A DNA stretch of 38,366 nucleotides from Dermatophilaceae bacterium (GCA_014377705.1 JACMPC010000145.1:1-38366), one strand, 5' to 3'. Positions 24,883 through 34,887 are shown, numbered from the stretch's first letter. Numbers and translations: made by a program. Notes: generated by a model from the sequence alone, not told the origin.

Positions 24883-25198
24883 AAACCTAGGGACCCTGCG
24901 CCCAGCAAAACCTAGAGACCCTGCGCCCAAGAACCAGTCAAACCTAGGGATCGTGCGCCCAAGATGCCCGCAAACCTAGGAACGGTGCGCCGATTCATCT
25001 CCCAAACCTAGGGCCCGTGTGCCCATCCTTCCCATGCTCTGGGCGCCGTGCAGCCGGATGCGCTCACACGTGGGCATCCTGAGGTTGGCCCGCCAGGACC
25101 ATGAACTCGGGGCGCGGAGCACCGTCCCCAGGTTTGGTCGGTCCTGACCTGCACCGTACCTAGCTTTGCGGATCGATCGGCGCACCGTCTCTAGCTCT
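24883..25198. repeat. Mirrored array of 22-nt repeats with about 32-bp period
   Basis: Five plus-oriented copies begin AAACCTAGGGA (or close) and end in GTGCGCCCA (or close). They lie at 24883-24904, 24908-24929, 24940-24961, 24972-24993 and 25004-25025. A degenerate sixth lies near 25034-25056. Starts of copies 2 to 5 are exactly 32 bases apart, with unrelated 10-base spacers. Three copies in the opposite orientation lie at 25114-25135, 25146-25167 and 25177-25198 (15-18 of 22 matches), spaced 32 and 31. Each arm begins at the stop codon of the gene that points into it: the kinase on plus, asd on minus. Between the arms is a short hairpin (GGATGC/GCATCC at 25056-25061 and 25074-25079). There are no coding frames. 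The period equals about three DNA turns. Function is unknown. Confidence 0.85.
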
Positions 25199-26266
25199 AC
25201 GGTTTGGTGAGCTCTTTGGCCAGGAGCTCGCAGATCTGGGCGGTGTTCAGGGCAGCGCCCTTGCGCAGGTTGTCACCACAGACGAACAGGTCAATGGTGT
25301 TTGGGAAGTCCAGCGCCTGGCGGATACGTCCGACGAACGTCGGGTCGGACCCCACGACGTCGGCCGGAGTCGGCCACTCGCCCTCGGCGGGGTCGTCCAG
25401 GACCACGACCGATGGCGCCTCGATCAGGGCCTGACGTGCGGCTTCGGCGGTCAACGGTCGCTCGAACACGGCATGCACGGCGAGCGAGTGGGTCGTGATG
25501 ACGGGCACCCGGACGCAGGTCGCCGAGACCCTCAGATCAGGGATGCCAAGGATCTTTCGGGACTCGTTGCGAACCTTGAGCTCCTCCGAGCTCCACCCAC
25601 CGTCCTTCAGCGAGCCCGCCCACGGCACGACGTTCAGAGCCAGAGGCGCGGGGAACGGCGACTCCTCGCCGAGCTTGTCGCTCACCGCGGCCCGAACGTC
25701 ACCGGCGTGCTGGCCGACCTCGCGATTTCCGGAAATCACCGCAATCTCGTCATAGAGCCGGTCGACACCTGACTTGCCGGCACCCGAGGCGGCCTGGTAC
25801 GAGGAGACGACGAGCTCCTTGAGCCCCCACCCGGCATGGAGGGTACCGAGGGCGTCGATCATCGTCAGAGTCGTGCAGTTGGGGTTGCTGATGATGCCCT
25901 TGGGTCGGTTGCGAACCTGAGCCGGGTTGACCTCGGGCACGACGAGCGGCACTTCGGGATCCATCCGGAACGCACCCGAGTTGTCGACGGCGATGGCACC
26001 ACGGGACACCGCGATCGGAGCCCACTGCGCCGCGATCTCGTCGGGCACGTCGAACATCGCGACGTCAACCCCGTCAAACGCCTCGGCCGTGAGCTCCTGG
26101 ACCACCACATCCTCACCGCGCACTTTCAACACCTTGCCGGCGGAGCGAGCCGAGGCGAGGAGTCGGATCTCGCCCCAGACGTCCGAACGCTGGCTGAGGA
26201 TGCTGAGCATGACGGTGCCGACCGTGCCGGTCGCACCGACGACGGCCAGGGTGGGCTTGCGAATGC

Positions 26267-26270
<4 letters not shown>
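25197..26270 (-). CDS. asd: Aspartate-semialdehyde dehydrogenase, 357 aa
   Basis: This NADPH enzyme reduces aspartyl phosphate to aspartate semialdehyde. It is the second step of the pathway to lysine, threonine, methionine and the diaminopimelate of peptidoglycan. The NADP motif [10 protein letters not shown] is at about residues 12-21. The catalytic Cys132 is in SNPNCTT, and the substrate/active-site region [12 protein letters not shown] follows. [13 protein letters not shown] holds the active-site His, and [16 protein letters not shown] is the typical C-terminal motif. The ATG at 26270 overlaps the lysC stop by 4 bases, the usual actinobacterial lysC-asd operon. The stop codon lies at the edge of the repeat array, whose outermost inverted copy touches it. 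Confidence 0.97.
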
Positions 26271-27544
<1,274 letters not shown>

Positions 27545-27716
27545 AGGACACTCCGTGTTGTGGTGGACGGCGGGCCCGCCAGTTTACGTCCGGCTGCCCG
27601 TCTTGAGGGTGCCGACCGTATTCCAAAATGTCTGCTCCCTGCCACATGGTGGCCCTTTGCGCAGGCCAGATCGCCGGTATGCCGCCCTGGGCCGGCAGGT
27701 GAGCGTGAGTCGACAA

Positions 27717-29333
27717 TCACACCGAGACGACGAGCGGGGCGAGCACGATGTCCTTCAGGTCGCGCTCCACCGACTGCAGACGCCACCGGTCGCTGAACAC
27801 GGCCAGCAACACGCCGTCACTGCGCGAGAGCACCTCGACCGCGCGTTGCCCACGCAGCCGGTCCCTGCCCTCGGCATCGGTGCGCCTGGCCAGTGAGTAC
27901 CCCAGCCGGTCGAGCGAGATCGGCGAGTTGAACTCATGCGCCATCCGATGCTCGGCGACCTCGAACTGCATCGGACCGACCGCTGCCAGGACCGGCGCCT
28001 GGTCGCCTCGCAGATCCGATCGCAGGATCTGGACGACACCCTCGTGATCCAGCTGTTCGATGCCCCGCCTGAACTGCTTGTAGCGGCTCGTGTCCTTGGC
28101 CCGGGCGACCGCGAAGTGCTCGGGTGAGAAAGACGGGATCGGGGGGAAGGTGACCGGCTCGTCGATGAAGAGGGTGTCCCCGACCCGCAGGGCGTTGGCG
28201 TTGACCAGGCCCACGACGTCGCCGGGGAACGCGCGGTCGATGCTGGTGCGCTCGCGACCCATCACCTGTTGGGCGTACTTCGTGGCGAAGGGGCGGCTGG
28301 TGCCCGAGTGGGTGACGATCATGCCGCGCTCGAAGGTCCCCGAGCAGATGCGCACGAAGGCCAGGCGGTCGCGGTGGGCGACATCCATGCCCGCCTGCAC
28401 CTTGAAGACGAACGCGCTGAACGGCGAGTCGATCGGGCGCGGTATGCCGTCCGCATCCAGCCGGGCACTCGGTGCCGGAGCCAGGTCGACCAGGGTGTCG
28501 AGCAAGAACCTGACCCCGAAGTTGAGCACCGCCGATCCGAACATCACCGGTGTGCTCGTGGCCGACAGGAATCCCTCCGGATCGACTCCCGCGCCGGTCG
28601 CCACGATCAGGTCGCTCTCCTCGACGGCCTGCCGCCACGCCTCACCCTCGAGAGCCTGCGCCGCATCAGCACTGAGGTGTTCCTCGGCGGCGACGGTGGC
28701 CCCGCCATCGGTGCGGGTGAACTTGAGGTAGTCGCCGGTCGCCATGTCCAGCACGCCGCGAAAGTCGCCGGAGATCCCGACCGGCCAGTTCAGCGGCGCC
28801 GGCTGCAGCCCGGTCCGGTCCTGGATCTCGTCCATCAGGTCAAGGACATCCTTGCCGGCCCGGTCCCACTTGTTGATGACCGTGATGATCGGGATGTTGC
28901 GGTGCTTGCAGACCTCGAACAGCTTCATGGTCTGGACCTCGAGGCCCTTGGCCGCGTCCACGAGCATGACGGCTGCGTCGACCGCGGAAAGAACCCGGTA
29001 GGTGTCCTCGGAGAAGTCGGCGTGCCCAGGGGTGTCGACCAGGTTGATCACCGTGTCGCGGTAGGTGAACTGCAGCGCTGCCGAGGTGATCGAGATGCCG
29101 CGCTCGCGCTCGATGTCCATCCAGTCCGAGACCGTGCCCTTGCGTCCGTCCTTGGCGTGCACCGCTCCGGCGCGGTTCAACGCATGAGCATGCAACGCGA
29201 GCGCCTCGGTGAGGGTCGACTTGCCGGCGTCGGGGTGGCTGATGACCGCGAAGGACCGACGTCGTCCAGCCTGTACGACAGACTCGGCCCTGGCCTTGCG
29301 CAGGGTCGCCGGAACGACGTTCGTCGTACTCAT
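27717..29333 (-). CDS. prfC: Peptide chain release factor 3, 538 aa
   Basis: This translational GTPase removes RF1/RF2 from the ribosome after termination. The G1 loop SHPDAGKST is at residues 32-40, G3 DTPGHADF at 100-107 and G4 NKWD at 154-157. The switch region ERERGISITSA is characteristic of RF3 rather than EF-G. Domain 2 and the C-terminal RF3 domain (VLAAVGPMQFEVAEHRM) follow. Length matches E. coli RF3. ATG 29333 begins STTNVVPATLRKARAE; an in-frame ATG at 29357 is also possible and neither has a strong ribosome site. It is separated from lysC by 172 bases, so it has its own transcription end or reads into lysC. Confidence 0.95.
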   Translation of the reverse strand: MSTTNVVPATLRKARAESVVQAGRRRSFAVISHPDAGKSTLTEALALHAHALNRAGAVHAKDGRKGTVSDWMDIERERGISITSAALQFTYRDTVINLVDTPGHADFSEDTYRVLSAVDAAVMLVDAAKGLEVQTMKLFEVCKHRNIPIITVINKWDRAGKDVLDLMDEIQDRTGLQPAPLNWPVGISGDFRGVLDMATGDYLKFTRTDGGATVAAEEHLSADAAQALEGEAWRQAVEESDLIVATGAGVDPEGFLSATSTPVMFGSAVLNFGVRFLLDTLVDLAPAPSARLDADGIPRPIDSPFSAFVFKVQAGMDVAHRDRLAFVRICSGTFERGMIVTHSGTSRPFATKYAQQVMGRERTSIDRAFPGDVVGLVNANALRVGDTLFIDEPVTFPPIPSFSPEHFAVARAKDTSRYKQFRRGIEQLDHEGVVQILRSDLRGDQAPVLAAVGPMQFEVAEHRMAHEFNSPISLDRLGYSLARRTDAEGRDRLRGQRAVEVLSRSDGVLLAVFSDRWRLQSVERDLKDIVLAPLVVSV

Positions 29334-29474
29334 CAAGTCCCGCTCATCGGCGTGCACTCATCACGTTTACGCTTCATCGCCCCCAATATTACGTGTCCGG
29401 ATGGTGACCCCTGAAATCCGTCGTGATGACCTCGCCGATAGCGTCATGCCACCACACCTGCGAAGAAGGGCCTT

Positions 29475-30607
29475 AGCCTGCAGACAGCGGGCGGGATCGA
29501 GGTCACCGGGGTCAGGGGGGCGTTCGGCTCGGTGCAGGCCGTGGACCGCATCGACCTGCTGGCCAGACCCGGCGAGGTCACCGCGCCCGTCGGCCCCAAC
29601 GGCGCCGGCAAGACCACTCTGCTGCTGATGCTCGCTCTTCTTCGTGCTCGGGCTCGGCATGCTCGTGGTCCCGTCGCTGACTGCCACCTCCATCAACGGC
29701 GACCGGGAGCATGGCGTCCTGGCCACCCTTCAGACCACGCTGCTGACGCCCGCGGACATCGTGATCGGCAAGTTCCTCGCGGCCAGGGCGATCTCGCTCG
29801 CCTTCCTGCTCGCCGCCTCGCCCTTTCTGGTGTGGGCCTGGATTGCCGGCGGGGTCGAGATCGGCCGGATGCTGCTTGCCGTGGCGGTGCTCGCCTTCGT
29901 CCTGGCCGTCATCTGCGCTCTGGGGCTGATGTTCTCGGCACTCACCGCGCGCACGATCGCCTCAGCGGTGCTGACCTATCTGTCGGTAGCCGCGCTCACC
30001 TTCGGCACCGTGATCGCGTTCCTGATCACGATGCCCATCCTGTCCACCCAGCAGAGCGTGCGGGTCAAGGTTGTTCCCGACGCCTGGTTCGAGCAGCACC
30101 AGTCCGCCAGTGCCGATGGGAAGGCGATCAGTGAGCCGACGCCGGCAGACTGCGTGTATGTCATCCGGGATCAGACCACCCTGCACACCGAACGCACCTG
30201 GTGGCTGCTTACCCTCAACCCGTTTGTCGTCGTCGCCGACGCCGCTCCGTCGCGAAAACCGGTGAACCATCTCGGCTCCGAGCCGCTGCAGATAATCAGC
30301 GACGGAGCCAGGACGGCCCGGATGGGCACCAGCGCTGAGTCCCTCAACGAGTGCTGGCCCGGGCACCCCCGGGGGCGGCCGGGGGTGCCCGGGGGTGCCC
30401 AACAGCCAACGGAACAACAGACCAAGAAGCAGGAGGCCAGTCAGGCCAGGGTGCAGAAGGTCTAGAGGGCGCCTGAACGCAGTGCCCGCGGTCTGGCCCT
30501 ACGGCTTCGTGTTCCTCGGTCTCATCGGGGCCGGGTCCACGTGGGTGGCCGCACGCCGGGTGCGAACCCCAGTCCGCAAGCTGCCCCGCGGCACCCGAAT
30601 CGCCTGA
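29475..30607 (+). pseudogene. Deleted ABC transporter: ATPase start fused to permease, with a late frameshift
   Basis: The stretch opens with an ABC ATPase N-terminus: IEVTGVRGAFGSVQAVDRI, then PVGPNGAGKTTLLLMLA, an intact Walker A, in one frame to about 29634. Directly after this the frame changes to the middle of an ABC-2 permease: VLGLGMLVVPSLTATSINGD, DIVIGKFLAARAISLAFLLA, and on to LNPFVVVADAAP. About 200 ATPase residues and the permease N-terminus are missing. After a GC-rich hairpin at 30361-30390 the frame breaks again. The last permease helix and tail (VWPYGFVFLGLIGAGSTW, RVRTPVRKLPRGTRIA) are in a third frame, ending at the TGA at 30607. The permease part alone is still a 270-codon open frame and could be misannotated as a gene. 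Confidence 0.85.
30361..30400. repeat. Perfect 12-bp GC hairpin with an extra direct copy of one arm
   Basis: GGGCACCCCCGG (30361-30372), a six-base loop and CCGGGGGTGCCC (30379-30390) make a perfect stem. The last ten bases GGGGGTGCCC are repeated at once (30391-30400). It sits in the ABC pseudogene where the reading frame is lost. It could be an inserted palindromic element, or slippage expanding a natural GC stretch. Confidence 0.6.
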
Positions 30608-30647
30608 ATCTGACACCTGCGGGCGCCAGCAGGCCCCAGGTCAGACC

Positions 30648-31220
30648 TCAGGGGTGAAGGGCGGCGAACTCCGCCTCGGCGACCGCGTCGGAGTCAGCGT
30701 CAAGCCGGATGTGGCCGAGCACCGCCTGCAGGACCCGCAGGGCCCGCGTGGCGCTGTCACCCCAGGAAGAGAGGTAGCTGAACTGCCACCACCAGAGAGC
30801 CTCGCTGACCCGGCCGCTCTCGAAGTGCTGCAGCCCGTGGGTCAGGGCGGCTGCCACCTCAGCCAGGTCGTTCGACATGGAGCCCGTAGTCACCTCGGCG
30901 CTGACCAGCGGGTCGACGACATGGACATAGTCGTCCAGGCCGTTGAACAGCGTCACCAGTCCCTGACGCAGGGGGTCGACATCGACATCGGGACCAGGGT
31001 CGGCTTCGAATCGCTCATCGGGCACGACGTCGGTGATGGCGCCCAGACGTGCCCCGGCAACCAGGACCTGCGAGACGGCAAGCAGGAGAATAGGTATCGC
31101 AGTATCCGGCTCAGCCCCGGAGGCCACCTCGGTGACCGAGCTCAGGTACGCACGGGCCTCTCGCGCCGAGTCCTCACCCAGGTTCGTCAGATCGTCAAGG
31201 TTCGTCAGCTCGTCAAACAT
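30648..31220 (-). CDS. DUF5063 family protein, 190 aa
   Basis: This is a small acidic, mostly helical protein matching the actinobacterial DUF5063 family. Recognisable parts are [27 protein letters not shown], the acidic [12 protein letters not shown], and the aromatic C-terminal stretch [31 protein letters not shown]. Function is unknown. ATG 31220 has a strong GGGAGGAGAG 7 bases upstream and overlaps the end of recR by 8 bases, so the two genes are translated from one mRNA. This arrangement next to recR is common in the group and suggests a link to DNA repair or replication, though nothing in the sequence proves it. Confidence 0.88.
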   Translation of the reverse strand: MFDELTNLDDLTNLGEDSAREARAYLSSVTEVASGAEPDTAIPILLLAVSQVLVAGARLGAITDVVPDERFEADPGPDVDVDPLRQGLVTLFNGLDDYVHVVDPLVSAEVTTGSMSNDLAEVAAALTHGLQHFESGRVSEALWWWQFSYLSSWGDSATRALRVLQAVLGHIRLDADSDAVAEAEFAALHP

Positions 31221-31812
31221 CGAGAACTCTCCTCCCTTCGAAGGCCCGACCAAGGGTGACCTCGTCGGCGTACTCCAAGTCTCCCCCGACCGGCAGCCCC
31301 GACGCCAGTCGAGTCACCTTCAGATCCAGCGGGCGCAGCAGACGAGCCAGATAGGTGGCGGTTGCCTCACCCTCGAGGTTGGGGTCCGTCGCCACGATGA
31401 CCTCGGTGACGGCACCATCTGCCAGCCTGGTCAGCAGTTCCTTGATCCGCAGGTCGTCCGGCCCCACTCCCTCGATCGGGCTGATCGCCCCGCCCAGCAC
31501 GTGGTACCGCCCACGGAACTCCCGGGTCCGCTCCACGGCGACGACGTCCTTGGGCTCCTCGACCACACAGATGTAGGTCAGGTCGCGGCGCGGGTCCGAG
31601 CAGATGCGACATTGCTCCGCCTCGGCAACGTTGCCGCAGACGATGCAGAAGCGGACCTTCTCCTTGACCTCGACCAGTGCGCTGACCAGTCGCGTGACGT
31701 CCAGCGAGTCAGCCTGCAACAGGTGGAACGCGATGCGCTGCGCGCTCTTGGGGCCGACGCCGGGCAACCGCCCGAGCTCGTCGATGAGATCCTGAACCAC
31801 GCCTTCATACAT
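31213..31812 (-). CDS. recR: Recombination mediator RecR, 199 aa
   Basis: RecR works with RecO and RecF to load RecA on gapped DNA. The N-terminal helix-hairpin-helix is [21 protein letters not shown] Cys4 zinc finger follows at Cys56, Cys59, Cys68 and Cys71. The Toprim domain has [14 protein letters not shown] and [19 protein letters not shown], and the C-terminal [20 protein letters not shown] is the Walker-B-like family end. Length is that of E. coli RecR. It follows dnaX by 78 bases on the same strand. In many bacteria ybaB lies between these two genes; here the gap is too short and holds no frame. Confidence 0.97.
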   Translation of the reverse strand: MYEGVVQDLIDELGRLPGVGPKSAQRIAFHLLQADSLDVTRLVSALVEVKEKVRFCIVCGNVAEAEQCRICSDPRRDLTYICVVEEPKDVVAVERTREFRGRYHVLGGAISPIEGVGPDDLRIKELLTRLADGAVTEVIVATDPNLEGEATATYLARLLRPLDLKVTRLASGLPVGGDLEYADEVTLGRAFEGRRVLDV

Positions 31813-31890
31813 CTGGCGAGCCTAGCCCGAAAAGGGGGAGAGCCATGCGGCATGGAACCCCCGGTGGCCCAGGGCGCGGAGCCATCTCGC

Positions 31891-34119
31891 TCACTGGCCC
31901 GGCTCGTCGATCACGGTGCCACCCAGGACCCTCGCGATGACCGGCTGGCCCACGGCGACCGCCTCCTCGATGTTCTCGTCGTCAGTGCTGGCCAGGCTGT
32001 CGTCGGCGGCCGAAGGAGAGGAACGGGTATTGCGGGTGCCCGCTTCCAGCGCGACAGCCGCCCTCGCTCGCTGCATGTGGGTGGAAGGTAGCCCCGATTT
32101 CTCAGCGGCAGGCGCCTGCCCACCCGGTGACGGGACAGCCGGTGAGGCACCAGGCACCGCGACGGCGTGCGACGAGGCATCCGACCCATGAGCATCCGAC
32201 CGCTGGGCACTCGGTGACTGGGCATCCGACCGCTGGGCATCCGACCGGGCATCCGACCGGGCATCCGACCGGGCATCCGAACGCTCGGCACTCGACGACT
32301 GGGCCACCCCCGGGGGCGCGGCATCGTGGCCAGAGGCGCGGGACGGCGCGGCATCTGAGGGCGCAGCCGGAGAAGCGACGACGCCGGGAACAGACGACCC
32401 GGACCGCCCGGACTGCGTTGACGGGATGCCCTCGACCACGGCATCGACCCCGAGCACCTCGCTCAGGGCCTGACGCACCAGCTCGGCATGCTGGCCCCGC
32501 CGGAAGGTCGTGGTCAGCCCCTCGGTCTGGATCCCCAGCAGCAGACGCTTGCCGTCGTAGTCCAGAACCTGGGTGTGCTCCGACAGGAAGGTCCAGGTGA
32601 CACGGCGGATGGTGAAGATCTTGGCCAGGATGTCCGGCCAGGACCGGCGGATCGCGTCGGTGTCGATGCCACCAGGCATCGGTGCGGCCCTGCGCGCCTC
32701 CTGCGCCGGCGGCTCGACACCTGGCGCCCCCCGGCCACCCGACGGCTGCCCGGCCTGCGCCGGCTCTGAGCCGGGTGCCACCTCTGCTGCGGGTGCCAGC
32801 TCTGCTGCGGATTGCGCCTCCGGGCGTGGCTCTGCGACCGGCGACACCTCGACCGGAGGCCGGACTGCCTGCGGCTCCAGCACCGAAGCACGTTGCGCTT
32901 CCCGGTCCACCTCACTGACCGGCTCCTGCCGTCGGGGCCCGGCCGGGGCTGGCGCGCCGCTCATCTCCAGCCGACGTTCGAGCCGGTCGAGGCGGGCCGC
33001 ATACCCGCTCTCGCCGGCGGCTCCCGGCAGCAGGAGGCGGGCGCAGATGAGCTCGAGCTGGAGTCGGGGCGCGGTGGCGCCGGTCATCTCGGTCAGGCCC
33101 GCGTTGACGATGTCGGCCGAACGCGACAGCGCGCCGGCCCCGAAGGCCGCGGACTGCTGGCGTATCCGCGCGAGCTGGTCCTCGGGGGTGCCGCGCAGGA
33201 TCGAGGAGGCACCGTCCGGGACCGCGGCAACCACGATCAGGTCCCGCAGGCGTTCGAGCAGGTCCTCGACGAAACGCCTCGGGTCCTGGCCGGTCTCGAT
33301 GACCTTGTCGATCTGGCGGAACACGGCGCCGGCATCACCGGCCGCAAGTCCGTCAATCGTGGCATCGAGCAGCTCGCCCTCGGTGAATCCCAGCAACGCG
33401 GCGGCACCCTGGTAGGTCAGGCCCTCATCACCGGACCCCGAGATCAGCTGGTCGAGCACTGACAACGAGTCGCGGACCGATCCGCCGCCGGCCCGGACGA
33501 CGAACGAGAGGACGCCCGGAGCAGCCGCGACTCCTTCCGACGTGCACAGCTCGCCCAGGTAGTCCTGCAGCCGGAGCGGGGGCACGAGCCGGAACGGGTA
33601 GTGATGAGTACGTGAGCGGATCGTGCCGATGACCTTGTCCGGCTGGGTCGTGGCAAAGATGAACTTCACGTGCTCGGGCGGCTCCTCGACAATCTTCAGG
33701 AGGGCGTTGAAGCCCTGCGGCGTGACCATGTGGGCCTCGTCGATGATGTAGATCTTGAACCGCGAGATCGCCGGCCCGTATGCCGCCCGCTCGCGCAGGT
33801 CGCGCGCGTCGTCGACCCCCCCGTGGCTGGCCGCGTCGATCTCGATGACGTCGACGCTGCCCGAGCCGTCACGCGCCAGCGCCACGCAGGAGTCGCAGAC
33901 CCCGCACGGGACCGGCGTTGGCCCCTGCTCGCAGTTCAGGCAACGGGCCAGGATGCGGGCCGAAGTCGTCTTGCCGCAACCGCGCGGCCCGCTGAACAGG
34001 TAGGCGTGGCTGACCCGCCCCGTCCGCAACGCCTGCATCAGGGGCTCGGTCACGTGATCCTGACCGATGACGTCGGCAAAGGACTCGGGCCGGTAGCGGC
34101 GATACAACGCTGTGCTCAC
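31891..34119 (-). CDS. dnaX: DNA polymerase III subunits gamma and tau, 742 aa
   Basis: This is the clamp-loader ATPase of the replicative polymerase. Walker A GPRGCGKTT is at residues 44-52. A zinc module follows with Cys63, Cys72, Cys75 and Cys78, and the DEAH-type Walker B is IYIIDEAHMV. Sensor motifs and the domain III collar follow to about residue 370. A long disordered Pro/Ala/Glu linker leads to a globular tau-like piece (SWPDILAKIFTIRRVTWTFLSEHT). The last 170 residues are low-complexity, with an SDAR repeat encoded by a 12-nt minisatellite. The start is the GTG at 34119, giving STALYRRYRPESF as in the family. The SRP RNA gene lies upstream on the same strand. Confidence 0.96.
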   Translation of the reverse strand: MSTALYRRYRPESFADVIGQDHVTEPLMQALRTGRVSHAYLFSGPRGCGKTTSARILARCLNCEQGPTPVPCGVCDSCVALARDGSGSVDVIEIDAASHGGVDDARDLRERAAYGPAISRFKIYIIDEAHMVTPQGFNALLKIVEEPPEHVKFIFATTQPDKVIGTIRSRTHHYPFRLVPPLRLQDYLGELCTSEGVAAAPGVLSFVVRAGGGSVRDSLSVLDQLISGSGDEGLTYQGAAALLGFTEGELLDATIDGLAAGDAGAVFRQIDKVIETGQDPRRFVEDLLERLRDLIVVAAVPDGASSILRGTPEDQLARIRQQSAAFGAGALSRSADIVNAGLTEMTGATAPRLQLELICARLLLPGAAGESGYAARLDRLERRLEMSGAPAPAGPRRQEPVSEVDREAQRASVLEPQAVRPPVEVSPVAEPRPEAQSAAELAPAAEVAPGSEPAQAGQPSGGRGAPGVEPPAQEARRAAPMPGGIDTDAIRRSWPDILAKIFTIRRVTWTFLSEHTQVLDYDGKRLLLGIQTEGLTTTFRRGQHAELVRQALSEVLGVDAVVEGIPSTQSGRSGSSVPGVVASPAAPSDAAPSRASGHDAAPPGVAQSSSAERSDARSDARSDARSDAQRSDAQSPSAQRSDAHGSDASSHAVAVPGASPAVPSPGGQAPAAEKSGLPSTHMQRARAAVALEAGTRNTRSSPSAADDSLASTDDENIEEAVAVGQPVIARVLGGTVIDEPGQ
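32237..32280. repeat. 12-nt minisatellite inside dnaX
   Basis: GCATCCGACCGG is repeated perfectly at 32237, 32249 and 32261, with a partial fourth copy to 32280. Looser copies extend from about 32177 to 32300. Because 12 is a multiple of three, copy changes keep the frame and alter only the number of SDAR units in the disordered tail of DnaX. Confidence 0.85.
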
Positions 34120-34189
34120 GGGCCCAATCTAGTCGGCCCTGCTGACTCCCGACTGACTCCCGGCTGGCTCCCGCCCGGCGACGGCATGG

Positions 34190-34288
34190 GAGGACCCCCC
34201 GCGCACCTGGAAGAGCTCACCTGCCCTTGCTGCCTTCCGGCCCTGGGGGAGTTCGGTGAGGTACCACCACACGAGGGGTCTGCGCCCA
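34190..34288 (-). ncRNA. ffs: Signal recognition particle RNA (4.5S-type, small)
   Basis: The minus strand holds the SRP-RNA tip CCGGAAGGCAGCAAGG (GGAA tetraloop plus the asymmetric loop that binds Ffh) at about 34225-34242. The flanks pair into one long rod: GGTACCTCACC on the 5' side with GGTGAG on the 3' side, and GCAGACCCC with GGGGGGTC at the base. The length of about 99 nt is that of small bacterial SRP RNAs. It lies between dnaX and tRNA-Ser, a frequent actinobacterial position. End points are estimated from the outermost pairing. Confidence 0.93.
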
Positions 34289-34393
34289 CTGTAGCCGAGT
34301 GCCAGGGGCGCCGCAGCCGGCGCAGATGGGTCCGGCAGACCGACGCGACGGCCGATTGTGGAGTGTGGCCCGGTCTCGGGTAGCCTCCTCGAC

Positions 34394-34481
34394 GGAGGAT
34401 TCGCATAGTGGCCTAGTGCGCACGCTTGGAAAGCGTGTTGAGTGAAAGCTCTCAGGGGTTCAAATCCCCTATCCTCCGCCA
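34394..34481 (+). tRNA. tRNA-Ser (anticodon GGA)
   Basis: The acceptor stem GGAGGAT (34394-34400) pairs with ATCCTCC (34471-34477), with discriminator G and an encoded CCA (34479-34481). The anticodon GGA is at 34428-34430 in the loop TTGGAAA. A long variable arm (TGTTGAGTGAAAGCTCTCA region) and the T-arm GGGGTTCAAATCCCC complete a class II serine tRNA reading UCC and UCU. Confidence 0.97.
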
Positions 34482-34547
34482 AAGTATGTAGGACCTCGCA
34501 GAAGACCGACCCTGCGTCGGTGGCGTCGGCGTGCCTAGACTGGCGTG

Positions 34548-34844
34548 ATGATCTTCAGGTCCGTGGGAGACGGGCGCCCCTATCCCGCCCACGGGCTAGG
34601 GACGGCCCGGGACTGGGCCGATGTCCCACCACGGATGATCCGGCTCGACGAGCTCGTCACCACCAAGCGCACCCTGGACCTGGCAACGCTGCTCTCCGAG
34701 GAGTCCACCTTCTACGGGGACCTGTTCGCCCACGTCGTTCAGTGGAAGGGCACGCTGTATCTCGAGGACGGTCTTCACCGTGCCCTCCGTGCCGCGCTAC
34801 AGCAACGTCCCGCCCTGCATGCCCGGGTCCTGGAACTGGACTAA
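34548..34844 (+). CDS. Conserved actinobacterial protein of unknown function, 98 aa (VapB-like label in some annotations)
   Basis: This small protein has a strongly patterned sequence: MIFRSVGDGRPYPAHGL, ARDWADVPPRMIRLDELVTTKRTLDL, then STFYGDLFAHVVQWKGTLYLEDGLHRALRAAL. I recall near-identical proteins beside LytR_C-domain genes across actinobacteria, sometimes labelled VapB-type antitoxin. No toxin gene is adjacent, so I do not accept the toxin-antitoxin role from this sequence. ATG 34548 is preferred; a GTG directly before it is the alternative. It follows the tRNA by 66 bases and precedes the LytR_C gene, which has its own promoter-like sequence. Confidence 0.85.
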   Translation: MIFRSVGDGRPYPAHGLGTARDWADVPPRMIRLDELVTTKRTLDLATLLSEESTFYGDLFAHVVQWKGTLYLEDGLHRALRAALQQRPALHARVLELD

Positions 34845-34859
34845 AACCGCGGAACCCTC

Positions 34860-34887
34860 TTGACTCACAGCGTCAAAGCGTCATGAT
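34860..34887 (+). promoter_or_regulatory. Promoter-like sequence upstream of the LytR_C gene
   Basis: TTGACT (34860-34865) and CATGAT (34882-34887) with a 16-base spacer resemble a housekeeping promoter. The spacer contains GTCAA mirrored against TTGAC, and AGCGTCA twice in a row, which might be an operator. Confidence 0.4.

Noticed and set aside
24883-25198. The periodic repeats as a CRISPR array
   Set aside because: Spacers are only about 10 nt, repeats are 22 nt and vary at several positions, three copies are inverted, and no cas gene is in the window.
27545-27716. A lysine riboswitch upstream of lysC
   Set aside because: The leader shows a GGCGGGCCCGCC palindrome but not the conserved core of the lysine riboswitch, and the region is only 172 bases.
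34548-34844. A VapBC toxin-antitoxin system
   Set aside because: There is no PIN-domain or other toxin gene next to it; the neighbours are tRNA-Ser and a LytR_C protein.
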